DNA of 64,000 nt from Yponomeuta sedellus (taxonomy: Eukaryota > Arthropoda > Insecta > Lepidoptera > Yponomeutidae): assembly GCA_934045075.1 (NCBI GenBank), contig OW203738.1:744001-808000 (forward strand). Direction: 5' to 3'. A model generated the notes under the pieces. That model did not search any database and was not told where the DNA came from. It saw only the letters and a list, made by a program, of their open reading frames with translations. A program made the position numbers and the translations under genes. Positions within the stretch are counted from its first letter, which is position 1; each line of letters opens with the position of its first letter. Positions 31,004 to 40,254 of the stretch are shown here, in pieces.

Positions 31004-31420
31004 CGAATATTTTTCTTTGTGTTGTTATAGTTTACATCATGGATTCCACAGAAAAATTAATAAAACTACGCTATTTTAATAAAATGTTATAAATCATAAG
31101 CGGAGTTTTAGCGAAAAAAATATTGCATTTATTATGTCTCTTCATTTAAATTTTAAAATCATTTCATTTATTTATTTATTGCAAAACCATAAACAGTTTA
31201 TACATAACTAGTACCATGGACTCTGTAAGGGTGTAGGAAATTTTTAGTACATAAAAGGCATGCATAGAAATATATACAAAGCTTATATTAGGACAAATAC
31301 AGCTAAAGTTCTATGGTCCACTATTTATAAATTCACAAGATTTTCATACTTTGTTTGAATTAAATGAAATGAAATGAATATACTTTATTGCACACCAGGA
31401 ATTACAATTAAGAAAATAAG

Positions 31421-31465
31421 AAGATACAGATTAAGGTACAACTTATGTACCTTAATCTGTATCTT
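31421..31465. repeat. Perfect hairpin, 20-bp stem, 5-nt loop
   Basis: AAGATACAGATTAAGGTACA (31421-31440) and its exact reverse complement (31446-31465) enclose ACTTA. It sits in a reversed LINE tail and is followed 4 bp later by another perfect hairpin. Confidence 0.9.
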
Positions 31466-31469
31466 TATC

Positions 31470-31517
31470 GATGATTAAACTAAATGCTAAGGTCACTTAG
31501 CATTTAGTTTAATCATC
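31470..31517. repeat. Perfect hairpin, 22-bp stem, 4-nt loop
   Basis: The 22-bp arms 31470-31491 (GATGATTAAACTAAATGCT...) and 31496-31517 are exact reverse complements around GTCA. Confidence 0.9.
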
Positions 31518-31520
31518 CTT

Positions 31521-31655
31521 TATACACGCGTTACGGAATGCCATCAGTTATTTTCAACGTCCAACTTCAGGGCACAGGCCTTATCTCAAAAAGAGAGGAT
31601 GGGCTTAGTTCCGCGGATTGGCAATTTCAAGCACTGAGGTATTTAGGGGTGTTAG
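31521..31655 (-). repeat. SINE-C 3' half, reverse
   Basis: Plus strand: AACTTCAGGGCACAGGCCTT, AGAGAGGATGGGCTTAG, CCGCGGATTGGCAATTTCAA, GCACTGAGGTATT, the reverse of the SINE-C distal half. Confidence 0.65.
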
Positions 31656-31825
31656 GGGTATTACTTACAATATTTGAGGCAAAGCTGCATACAAACCACT
31701 TATCTTCTGTGCCTGAACTAAGTTCTAGACCTGTATCTCAGGCAACAGTGCTCTTCAACGTTCAATACAGTAGGAATGTTGCTTGTGTGTACGTTTTATG
31801 TGTACGTTATAAGCAGTACAATACA

Positions 31826-31867
31826 AAAGTTAACAATTAGGGTATTCTTGCCCTAATTGTTAACTTT
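31826..31867. repeat. Perfect hairpin, 17-bp stem, 8-nt loop
   Basis: AAAGTTAACAATTAGGG (31826-31842) and its exact reverse complement (31851-31867). It is followed by GTTAACGTTAAT-type repeats to about 31911. Confidence 0.85.
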
Positions 31868-31911
31868 ATTATTGTTAACGTTAATGTTAACGTTAAATTT
31901 GTTAACGTTAA

Positions 31912-32035
31912 CCCTAAACACGGCACCTTAAAAAGTGCCGAAACGTCGGAAAATTGTAAAAATGTAATAAACGAGCATAAATCCGTGTAAAACAGTTTTA
32001 ATTATGTCTAGTGCTCGTGTTAACCTTACAAAATA
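31912..32035 (+). repeat. Palindromic element G, single-arm copy
   Basis: GGCACCTTAAAAAGTGCCGA, AACGTCGGAAAATTGTAAAA, AACGAGCATAAATCCGTGTA and the long tail ATGTCTAGTGCTCGTGTTAA are present in one orientation only. This copy shows the family's plain 3' end. Confidence 0.65.
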
Positions 32036-32445
32036 CTATACCTACAGTTTTAAAGCAGGTTATTTTTTTCTAACTTACCTAACATTCCCATAGATATACT
32101 GGCTAGTATTGTGGCTGTTATGTGTGATTTTGTAGTTGAAATGTACAGGTTGACATGCCGCCGACTGTCTCCGTGGCGAGGATGCGGGTGATGATGAAAC
32201 GTTGTTAGAAAATTTGTGATATAAGGATAACAAACACCATTATACCTGTTTGATAACAAGTAAAAGTAGAAAGAAATATGAGGAAGTAAAAAGTAAATAT
32301 AGAAGAAATTAAAGTTCTAAGTCAAGCAAGAAAATTTCTCTCGTCTCTTAAATGCACTAAAAAGTGTAATTGCGTTTTTGTTCCTTTTGCTATGATAAAT
32401 AGACAAGGATATTACAAATGCGGGAAAACACCCAGACCGACGTCG

Positions 32446-32591
32446 TCTGTACAATTCAAGTACGGTGGCCTGTAGTAGGAATCGAATCATGGCCTCTTAT
32501 TTGGTAGTCAAACTTGTTTTAACTGCTAGACAAAGGACGCAGTCCTGCCTAAAATCTGAAAAGTAGATCGTAACTTTGAATTTAGTATTTT
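32446..32591 (-). repeat. tRNA-like SINE fragment, left copy of a direct duplication
   Basis: In minus sense: GGACTGCGTCCTTTGTCTAG, CAGTTAAAACAAGTTTGAC, then GATTCGATTCC as B box. The same block is repeated in direct orientation at 32811-32945, with a SINE-A insertion between them. Confidence 0.6.
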
Positions 32592-32810
32592 AAAAAACCT
32601 ATTTAGAGGCTAAAAATTCCACCCATGCCGAGACTCGAACCGGCGATCTCTGGCCAACCGTGCCAGAGCTCTGACAACTGAACTAATGGGCGACTTATCG
32701 GCATCAGAGAAATTTCGAACCTCTTTACAATACTCTTTGTATTTGCCTCTAAATAGATATTTAAAATTGTCCTTAACACCGGTTAGTGGATTAAAAAGAA
32801 TATAATCATC
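32592..32810. repeat. SINE-A inverted dimer
   Basis: The left part (to about 32745) is minus sense from the short end to the 5' block (TACTCTTTGTATT). The right part is plus sense from GCCTCTAAATAGATATTTA to the long tail. It shows the same short-left, long-right arrangement as at 13.8 and 18.0 kb. Confidence 0.7.
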
Positions 32811-32945
32811 TGTACTATTCAAGTACGGTGGATCGAAACGTGGCCTCTGATTTGGTAGTCAAACTTGTTTTAACCGCTAAACCAAGGACGCAGTCTTGCC
32901 TTAAAGCTGAAGAGTAGATCGTAACTTTGTATTCAGTAATTAAAA
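32811..32945 (-). repeat. tRNA-like SINE fragment, right copy of a direct duplication
   Basis: Matches 32446-32591 over about 130 bp (GCGTCCTTGGTTTAGCGGTT in minus sense), with a small deletion near the B-box end. The A-box-like motif is closer to a canonical tRNA here. Confidence 0.6.
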
Positions 32946-33300
32946 TTCTTAGTAATTTAATGTCTTCATTTTAATGTCTTCTTCAATAGTTTGTCGAAAT
33001 TCGTCGACTTTTGAAGATTTGTTTTTAATTACACTTAAAGAACACAAATTAGAGAGCCTTGATGAGGCCTATTCAGCAGTGGATAAGTGCTTGATTCACT
33101 GTGTAAAAGATATTAAAATTGAGCGTACAATCTGTTAGCTTTTAGAATATATATCGGATTCTATCGTATATATTCGTATATATTCCTGTAGTAGAAATAT
33201 CGGAACTAAGACACTTATACAGAGTAGGAAGTAGTATCAATAAGACTGCACCAAAGATCGTCCTCATTAATATCAATAAATTTTTTTTTTCTAGACTTTA

Positions 33301-33420
33301 GGTGTTCAAATACCTGAGCGCTAGAAATCGCTAATCCACGGTTGTCAAGTGTGGTAATTAAGGCCTCACTCTCTCTTTACGAGAGAAAGCTTGCCATACA
33401 CCACTGCCACCTGTCACTAT
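33301..33420 (+). repeat. SINE-C 3' half
   Basis: GTTCAAATACCTGAGCGCTA, a degenerate GTGTGGTAATTAAGGCC and GAGAGAAAGCTTGCC. The terminal GTGGGACGTAT motif is lost. Confidence 0.55.
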
Positions 33421-33450
33421 GTGTGTGTGTGTGTATGTATATGTGTGTGA
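33421..33450. repeat. GT microsatellite
   Basis: GTGTGTGTGTGTATGTATAT-type run between a SINE-C fragment and a reversed SINE-5S tail. Confidence 0.8.
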
Positions 33451-33567
33451 TACCCTCCCTTGGTATGACCCCATTGCTGGGGCACCGGCTTCTTCCTGCA
33501 TCGCAGGAAGTTTAGGGCATACTCCACAACAGGGGCCAAGTCCGGGTTTCTGGAGGATTGTAAGACT
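33451..33567 (-). repeat. SINE-5S tail fragment
   Basis: Plus strand: CCCCATTGCTGGGGCACCGG, CTTCCTGCATCGCAGGAAGT, GGCCAAGTCCGGGTTTCTGG. This is the distal third only. Confidence 0.7.
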
Positions 33568-33962
33568 GTAAGAACGGCAGACTTAATTAATTACATTTCT
33601 TTAGAAGCAAATTAAGTAACAATCAAAATCAAACCACACGTTAAATTAGTGTACAAATATTACTCGTGTCAGTCCTTTTAAATAATAATGAAACTTCTGA
33701 AACCCTCAAAAGCGGCTTTCCTGTTCAAGCAGCGATACGACCCTTCAAACTTCACCCTTTCATAACTTCCTGTAACTTTTTCCCACGCGCCAAAGTAGGT
33801 TTTTTTCCGCACACATATGGTTTTATTGGGAACGCCCAACGAGCCTTTTTTATCGCGCCTCTCTTCCGGCTAAAGCGGAAAGAATTGGCGTCACATTAGA
33901 ATGGCGTAGGCTTTATCGGTGGTCCGCTAATGGCGGTGAGGTAACCGTAAAACGTAGAAGTT
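33568..33962. other. Spacer
   Basis: A short plus frame (33666-33899) shows no known domain. Around 33780-33950 the sequence is somewhat GC-richer. No feature is assigned. Confidence 0.4.
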
Positions 33963-34055
33963 TCATGCCAATACGCGGTGGGCAAGCGTGTTGTTTAAGC
34001 ACATTCTTTCTCTCTCTGAGAGAAGGCCTGTGCTTACAGTGGGACGTATTGAGGC
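33963..34055 (+). repeat. SINE-C 3' half
   Basis: GCGGTGGGCAAGCGTG, TCTCTGAGAGAAGGCCTGTG and TACAGTGGGACGTATTGAGG. Confidence 0.65.
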
Positions 34056-34572
34056 GCGCAGTGTACATCAGGCTAGTAGTTCTCGGCCGTTACGCATTGT
34101 GCATATATTTAAACGAAACCTATCGAGCGCTTTTCGAGGCCCCTCTGTTCTTATCTTCCTGTGCCTGCATTAAAATAAATAAATCTTAAGTCTTCTTTTA
34201 CTTCTGATACTTTTGACGGTCTAAAGTGGTACTAGGAAATAAAATTAAAGATGTTTTAGGCACATTATAGTTTTTCGAGAAACATGGCGTGTGCAATTCA
34301 TAATTTTCGACTTTTGTTAACAACATTTTGGACGGATATTTGAATTTTTACTTAGTAAAATTTTGTGTTTTAGTTCCAACAAAGCGCATAATAATATTTA
34401 CTTTCATATTTTACCAGTGTAATTGATATTCTTGATTGGGGTCATCATAAGTCACTAAAAATAACACATCATATGCTCCTAGTTTGGGACCAGGACATGT
34501 GGTTGTATTGTGAGGAAGTAAGTTTTTAATTTGCTAGCAAGAGGGATACCGGATTTAAATTATTATGATTTA

Positions 34573-34806
34573 TTGTCAGAAGTATTCAAGCCATCCAAAA
34601 GGCCTCTGAAATGGCTTAACGACTGCCATTACATGAAAACCGGCACCAATGGCTTAATGTATCTTGCAAAACACGGAAGCGATCGAAAAAATGCCAATAG
34701 CGGTAGTCACGGGATGGTCACCCATCCTGTGCTTGACCACGCCTGTTGTTGCTTTACTCAAACGATTGATTTCAATCACTCAGTTCGGCCTGGGCATGAG
34801 CGCTTC
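34573..34806 (-). repeat. SINE-5S head half
   Basis: In minus sense the head GAGTGATTGAAATCAATCG, GCAACAACAGGCGTGGTCAA, AGGATGGGTGACCATC is followed by the proximal body, ending near CTTCTGACAATAAATC. The distal tail is missing, unusual for a 3'-primed SINE, so the 3' part was probably deleted. Confidence 0.7.
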
Positions 34807-34847
34807 CTTCAGGAAAAAACATAATGAGTTTAAGTTTGCGCGTGTGG

Positions 34848-34882
34848 TTAAGCCAGTTAGTGACTTTCACTAACTGGCTTAA
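34848..34882. repeat. Perfect hairpin, 16-bp stem, 3-nt loop
   Basis: TTAAGCCAGTTAGTGA (34848-34863) and its exact reverse complement (34867-34882) enclose CTT. Confidence 0.9.
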
Positions 34883-35844
34883 TTGGCTTAAAAAATATTA
34901 ACTAAATCTAGGTCATTTACAGATTAATATTTGCTTTACTTCTCTTATTTACGAAGCACAGTTCTAAATTGTTTACAACATAGAATTACTTTGGTAGTAA
35001 TTTTCCATAAAAAGTTTTCATCCAAACTTGGCCTTTATCAATTACTAATAACTCGGTCGCCAACTGGAAATTCCGAAATTTTTGTATTTTTCTCATTGTT
35101 TTCAGGGACCTTATTTTTCTTGAATATAACTGTAAGTCGACGCCGCATGAAAAGAGGTTTTATTCCCAAGAAAATTGTTCTCGGCACAACGTTAATATTT
35201 CAGCCCTGGCCTCAAAGCTCAGGATACCTTCTGTGTATTCCGATCGTGCAACAAAGACGTTAATGCGATATAAATTGTCGACTACCGCGCCCCCCGGCTT
35301 CGCCCGCTTTAGTGCCGGAAACGGAAACCACTCGAACTCTTGCGAAAGAGCTCGCGTGCTCATATGTGGGCCTTCAATGTGGAGTTAGAAGACTAGGGCA
35401 CTTCTTCGGTAAAGTGTTTACTCTACTGAAGACTTTTTTGTACAATGGGCACTGTCACATCCTATTTTTTATTCTATAAATCTAAAAATAAAGACTAATA
35501 TAAGAAACTAATTTGAATATTTTCTTAATTTTTGATGTAAATATTATTTTTTTAATTATTTAAAGTTTTGTAAGTATGACGTCACCACTGGCATTAAGAA
35601 CTACTTTCATTGAATTTATTCATGAAAAAAAAAAGTTGACGTTTGACAAATGTTCAATTCAAATTCAATTCTGTTTTATGGACACAGTGCACTGATTGTC
35701 CAGTACAATTTCGCCAATATCACGTGTTAGACAAGACTATAGCCAATCACAAGCGAACAAGGCTCGGTAAGAATTTTGAGTCAATAAGAACTGTTTGTCT
35801 TTTTTTTTTCTTTCCCTTATTATTTTTGTAAAATTTTGAAAAAA
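34883..35844. other. Spacer
   Basis: Short frames at 34931-35263 (plus) and 35160-35363 (minus) overlap each other and lack recognisable domains. A moderately GC-rich part lies at 35200-35390. Confidence 0.4.
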
Positions 35845-36290
35845 CTAAAGTTTGATATTATTGTCTGAAAGAAATTTACCTATAATATAAACAAGAGGTG
35901 TATTTGCCTGGGAGAGGATAAGTTTAAGATTAGTAGGTCGGATAATGTTATCAGGCAGGACATCCATAAGAGAAAACCGGAGATTGGGGCAACTGAAAAG
36001 CAGGTGTTCTGCGGAGCCGTCGTCCAAACCACACTCACAAAGGGAGTTGTCTCTCACTCGGATCTTAGCCAGGTGGACCGGTGTGCAGGCATGCCCTAAG
36101 CGTAAACGACAAATGGTTGAGGTCACTCGTTTGTCCAAATCACGAAACCTAAAAAACCATGGCTTCAACGGGATGACAGGCTGAATTTCGGCAAAATGTT
36201 TGCCTTTAATGGTTTGAGAACTTCCAGTCATTATCCCAGGATTTCTTCATCCGTGAGCTTGACAAATGTTGTTGTTGACGAATTTTTTTT
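35845..36290 (-). pseudogene. LINE RNase H / C-terminal remnant
   Basis: The minus frame ending at 35845 encodes about 120 residues with RLRLGHACTPVHLAKIRV and a CxC-x9-H-x4-C cluster (CECGLDDGSAEHLLFSC), typical of the region after RNase H in I/Jockey-type LINEs. Upstream of 36231 the neighbouring frame encodes WDNDWK, the usual preceding block. A frameshift therefore separates the two, and the frame's first Met is not a real start. The catalytic RNase H core is not retained. Confidence 0.75.
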
Positions 36291-36499
36291 TTTAATATTT
36301 GTAGGCAATAGAACTACCACTTTAGAGCCAATGATGACGTCATTGAAAGAAAAATGAAGTGAACATTATTTTGCGATAAATATTAATAATCCGTTTTTAT
36401 TTTACCTATTTAAGCCCCTAATAGTAATCAGTATCCCTATTTCTCGAAATGGTTTTCACTTTACGACCATTAGTATATTTTTTTTTCATGTATTCAATA

Positions 36500-36655
36500 A
36501 ATGTCCTACTGCAGCGACTGCACTGTAATAGGCACCTGTGCCTACCGCGGATTGGCAATTTCAAGCGCTGAGGTATCCAAGGTATCTAAGGTACTGCAGA
36601 TACTGAGATTTATTCACGATGATTTCCTTGAACGTCAGCGAGTGGTATTTTTATT
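36500..36655 (-). repeat. SINE-C copy, reverse, diverged
   Basis: Plus strand: CCTACTGCAGCGACTGCACT, CTACCGCGGATTGGCAATTT, CAAGCGCTGAGGTATCC and a decayed ATTTATTCACGATGATTTCC. Confidence 0.6.
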
Positions 36656-37345
36656 TAAAATAGTATCCATGTTAGTTTAAATATATATAAATAAATAGAT
36701 CTCGTTAGCCCTTTACTAAGTACAACTAAATGACTTGTGCTATAGGTGCTAACTCGACGATAGATTTAAAACAATAAATACATAATGAAATGTGTCCTTA
36801 TAGTATCCTCGAATTTAATAATTATAAAAGCACCCAATGAATTTTATTATTAACTCATAATTTTGACAAAGAATTCTATGTAATTGCAATTAAATTTTTT
36901 CCCTTTTGATCTTTTGTTTTCTAATGTATAAGTTGTAAATTAATTAAATTAAATCCTTACTTTTAAGTATTTTGCTACGCCTTAATTGGTAAAATTACAC
37001 GTGCAATATCTAATTATAATATCTATGAATACTGTAATTTATGGCAATAAATCATTTGAATTGAATTGACATATATAAAAGATATAAAAAAATATATATG
37101 ATGTGTGTATGATATACTTATATGATACATACATCAATCATTACACCGCATTCGGGTGTAATGATTGATGTGTGTATGATATAAGTATTGCTGTTAGACA
37201 TAGGCATCCACCAAGACACGCCACTTTTGTCTATCCTCAAAAATTTGCTGCCATCTGCCTCAGATTGTTGATCCAGCAAGCTGGGGGCGTCCAATGCTGC
37301 ATTTGCCAGTTTCTGATCCCCACTCGAAAATTTATATACATAAGA
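36656..37345. other. AT-rich spacer with an imperfect hairpin
   Basis: Near 37107-37190 an imperfect long hairpin pairs ACATCAATCATTACACC with its inverse around a GCATTC-like loop. The rest is AT-rich. Confidence 0.5.
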
Positions 37346-37470
37346 TGAGATAAGAATATTCTTTATTGTACACTGGAAACACTACAAATACAAAATAATT
37401 ACATACATTTTACAATTGGTGGCCTTATTGCTGAAAGCAATGTTTTCCAGACAACCTTACTATGGAAAGT
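37346..37470 (-). repeat. LINE 3' end (family F), reverse
   Basis: AAGAATATTCTTTATTGTAC, GGTGGCCTTATTGCTGAAAG and TTTTCCAGACAACCT (plus sense) are the reversed family F tail. Confidence 0.6.
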
Positions 37471-37481
37471 ACATACATAAT

Positions 37482-37955
37482 AATATGTATGTAATAATAA
37501 TAATAATTGTCCTTAGCACGTGTTAGGGCCGATTCGACCAAACTATTTATGCTTGGTATAAGTGGTAATCTTGGAATAAATTGAGAAATTATCTTGTTAA
37601 TTTCTAGATTTATTCCAAGATTAGCACTAATAGTTTGGTCGAATCGGCCCTTAGTGCATTAAAAATAAAAATAATATAATCATGTGGATACAGTGACATC
37701 GTTCCGATGTAAAACCTAACTGCAAAGTAGGTAGTCGGGGCTGTAAGTGATGCAATTTGCTTAAGCCAGATGTCACTGCCTGTACGTAATACAGAGAATA
37801 GTGTAAAGAGGTTCGAAATTTCACTGATGCCGGTGAGTCGCCCATTAGCTCAGTTGGATAGAGCGCTGGCACGGATAGCCAGAGGTCGCGGGTTCGAATC
37901 CCGGCATGGGTGGAATTTTTAGCCTCTAAATTGGTTTGTAAAAAATATGTATGTA
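37482..37955 (+). mobile_element. SINE-A copy with tail block upstream, 12-bp TSD
   Basis: The insertion 37494-37943 is flanked by AATATGTATGTA (37482-37493 and 37944-37955). It reads, in one orientation: tail block (GTCCTTAGCACGTG... TATAAT), 5' block (CATGTGGATACAGTGACATC), 5S-unrelated linker, intact tRNA-like core (37840-37911), and the short end GGTTTGTAAA. The tail block is interrupted by a MITE. The element is therefore a permuted unit beginning with what is the 3' tail in other copies. Confidence 0.8.
37523..37653. mobile_element. PIF/Harbinger-type MITE nested in SINE-A
   Basis: A 125-bp element (37526-37650) has perfect inverted ends of about 20 bp starting GGGCCGATTCGACC, flanked by TTA (37523-37525, 37651-37653). 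Removing it and one TTA restores CACGTGTTAGTGCATT, the SINE-A tail. There is no coding capacity. Confidence 0.85.
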
Positions 37956-39200
37956 TATAATTTAATATGTATGTACTTTCATATTATATAAATATACTTT
38001 TATATTATATCTCATATTGTTATTATGAGCATACTTATGAGCTAAAAAAGGTAAAGGCGGCAAAGAAAGGTATGCACCATTCTTTGCCGCCACACTCTCG
38101 TAAAAGAATAACCAGAAAAATTAAGACCTCAGCCATAAAACCCACATCCCAGCTCGCTTTACATCCGCACAAACTAATGACATTAGTCACGTGACAGCGG
38201 CAGCATTCCGCCATTTTGAAAATTAATTCCAATTCCGGCAATTAGCGGGCCGCTAAATGTTGAGCTAAATTTGTGGCCTACCTTCTAGGCTAGCTTTGCC
38301 GGGGACTAATTCGCCGTTTGGTTATTCTAATGCCGGGTAACATTTAGGAGGTAATATCATTGAAGAGCCGAAAGCGGAATTTATTTTTATTTTTGCATTT
38401 TTCTTGTGCATTTCAATTAAGTAAGAAAAGAAATGCTTTACTAAAAGAATATAAATAAAATTAGGCTTTTTAAGAAATATACAATTTTCATGTTTGCGAA
38501 AATCAAGTAAAAGATCACATTTCTATTAAAAAAATATTGTATTATCAGGTTAATACATACAATTATAAATCGGCATATTGTTAAATAAATTCATTAACAC
38601 AAACAAACAAATTCATTCATTGTTAAGAACGTTAAATTACAAATTTTTCATATTGTTTTGTATTAATGCTTATTACGTTCAGATGAATTTTTTAAATCTG
38701 TCTCGTCCCTACGGTCTTAAGAAAACGTAGTTTCTCCACGTAACTTTCCTTTGCTTTCGCAGGGAAAAAATCTCAAAATAGCCTTTAGCCTCTAAATAGG
38801 TTTTTAAAAAGGGAAAAATGAAACGTTCAACGTAAACAGCAAGAACTATTGCCCTTAACTATGTTAGAGTATCGCGAATCATTAAGTAATACTATGTCGT
38901 ATATAAGCAACGAAAACCAGACCTCACAAGTTAAGCTGTAAAAGAGGCATAAAACTGCATAGATTGCCTCTTACACTCTGGGCTACGACTGCACTGTATA
39001 AGGTTATGTTAGACGTTGGGGAAAGATTGCCATTACGGGAGCAAAAGGCCAAGACTGACCGGAGGAAATACCCCTGTCAGAGTTCGCTTTTAGGGTTACG
39101 TAGTCAACAAGAAACCCTTATAGTTTCGCCGTAGCCGTTTGGCGTCCGCGGCTAAGCACAGAGCAGATAAGTACTAGAGTGTTTAAATTGGATACACATA
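37956..39200. other. Spacer with SINE-A scrap and a short hairpin
   Basis: An imperfect hairpin GGCGGCAAAGAA/TTCTTTGCCGCC lies at 38058-38093. A SINE-A 3' scrap (AGCCTCTAAATAGG plus TTTTTA) is at 38786-38808. Other sequence is unannotated. Confidence 0.5.
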
Positions 39201-39347
39201 GGATCGGATTTTGAATTGAGAATATGACTAAGTAAATACTGCAGTAACTTTTTGTCACGCTCTTTTCTGAGAAATTCGAAAAGACAGCACTACAGAGAAT
39301 TCTGCTAAGTCTTCACTTAGCAACATTCTCAATTTAGAAACTGGCCC
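39201..39347. mobile_element. MITE family I, copy 2
   Basis: The right end TTCTCAATTTAGAAACTGGC and CC at 39347 and the left end GATTTTGAATTGAGAAT form decayed inverted termini. The interior holds CGAAAAGACAGCACTACAG, the inverse of the copy at 30519. It is abutted on the right by a SINE-5S tail. Confidence 0.65.
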
Positions 39348-39468
39348 TCATATGTCCCCACTGCTGGGGCACGGGTCTCTTCCTGCATCGCAGGAAGGTT
39401 AGGCCATACTCCACCACGAGGGCGAAGTCCGGATTGGTGGAGGATCGTTAGACAGTGGCGAGCCTTAA
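39348..39468 (-). repeat. SINE-5S tail fragment
   Basis: Plus strand: CATATGTCCCCACTGCTGGG, CATCGCAGGAAGGTTAGGCC and GGCGAAGTCCGGATTGGTGG. This is the distal third. Confidence 0.7.
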
Positions 39469-40093
39469 TACACATTTATTGTCATTTTGCAAACAGAATG
39501 TAAATTCTTTACGTCGAAATAAAATTGATTTTATGATGATGGTTACGCTGACGAAACGGTAGGATAAAAACTTGAAATAACATTTTTTTAGGATGTTTCC
39601 CCAACATTTAAATTAGGAATGCAATTTATATTCTTGCCAACATCATAGGGTATCGTTGGCTTGGTCTTTTGAAAATTTTCCAATTTAGGGTTCTGTTTGC
39701 TAAATATTAAGCTCTAAAGCGCAAATTTTGTTAGAGTAGGGCGCCCCCCCTTTCTCCTGGCTAAACGGTTAACTGCGGAAACGTGAAAAAATTAAAATTC
39801 GGGGCAGTAGCATATAAAATAGGAGCAAGTTAAAAGAAGGATTATCACGGCCAAGTAGGCTTTGCAAGTTAATGAGTAATAGGCGACCAAATTATTAGTC
39901 ATTATACGAAGTTGTCAGTTGTGTAAAGCAGGTTAAACACCACACTTTTTACGGAACCCTATACTGCGTCCGACCCGACTAGCGCTTAGCCGGTTTTTAC
40001 CACAACTTTGCGCTTGAATCCTTTCTCCGATTTACATTTTTAAAAATATCGAGGCTTACTTATGCTCGTTTTAGAAAACGTACTAAGACGTTT
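39469..40093. other. Spacer
   Basis: A C-run (CGCCCCCCCTTTC) near 39750 and AT-rich flanks; no recognised feature. Confidence 0.4.
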
Positions 40094-40254
40094 TAATAAC
40101 CTATTTAGTGGCTAAAAATTCCTTGAACCCGCAACCTCTGGCTAACCGTGCCAGCGCTCTCCCAACTGAGCTAATGTGCGACACCCGGCATCAGTGAAAT
40201 TTTCGAAAATAGTACGAACCTCTTTACAATACTCTCTGTATTACGTACTGGCAG
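40094..40254 (-). repeat. SINE-A copy, short 3' end
   Basis: Minus-sense copy from AATAACCTATTTAGTGG to CTGCCAGTACGTAATACAG. The ACCCATGCCGGGACTCG stretch is lost (deletion in the T arm), and an insertion of about 14 bp (GAAAATAGTAC) interrupts the GTTCGAAATTTC block. Confidence 0.75.

Noticed and set aside
37840..37911. Functional tRNA gene
   Set aside because: It folds as a cloverleaf, but it is embedded in a multi-copy SINE with TSDs, and position 33 is C rather than U.
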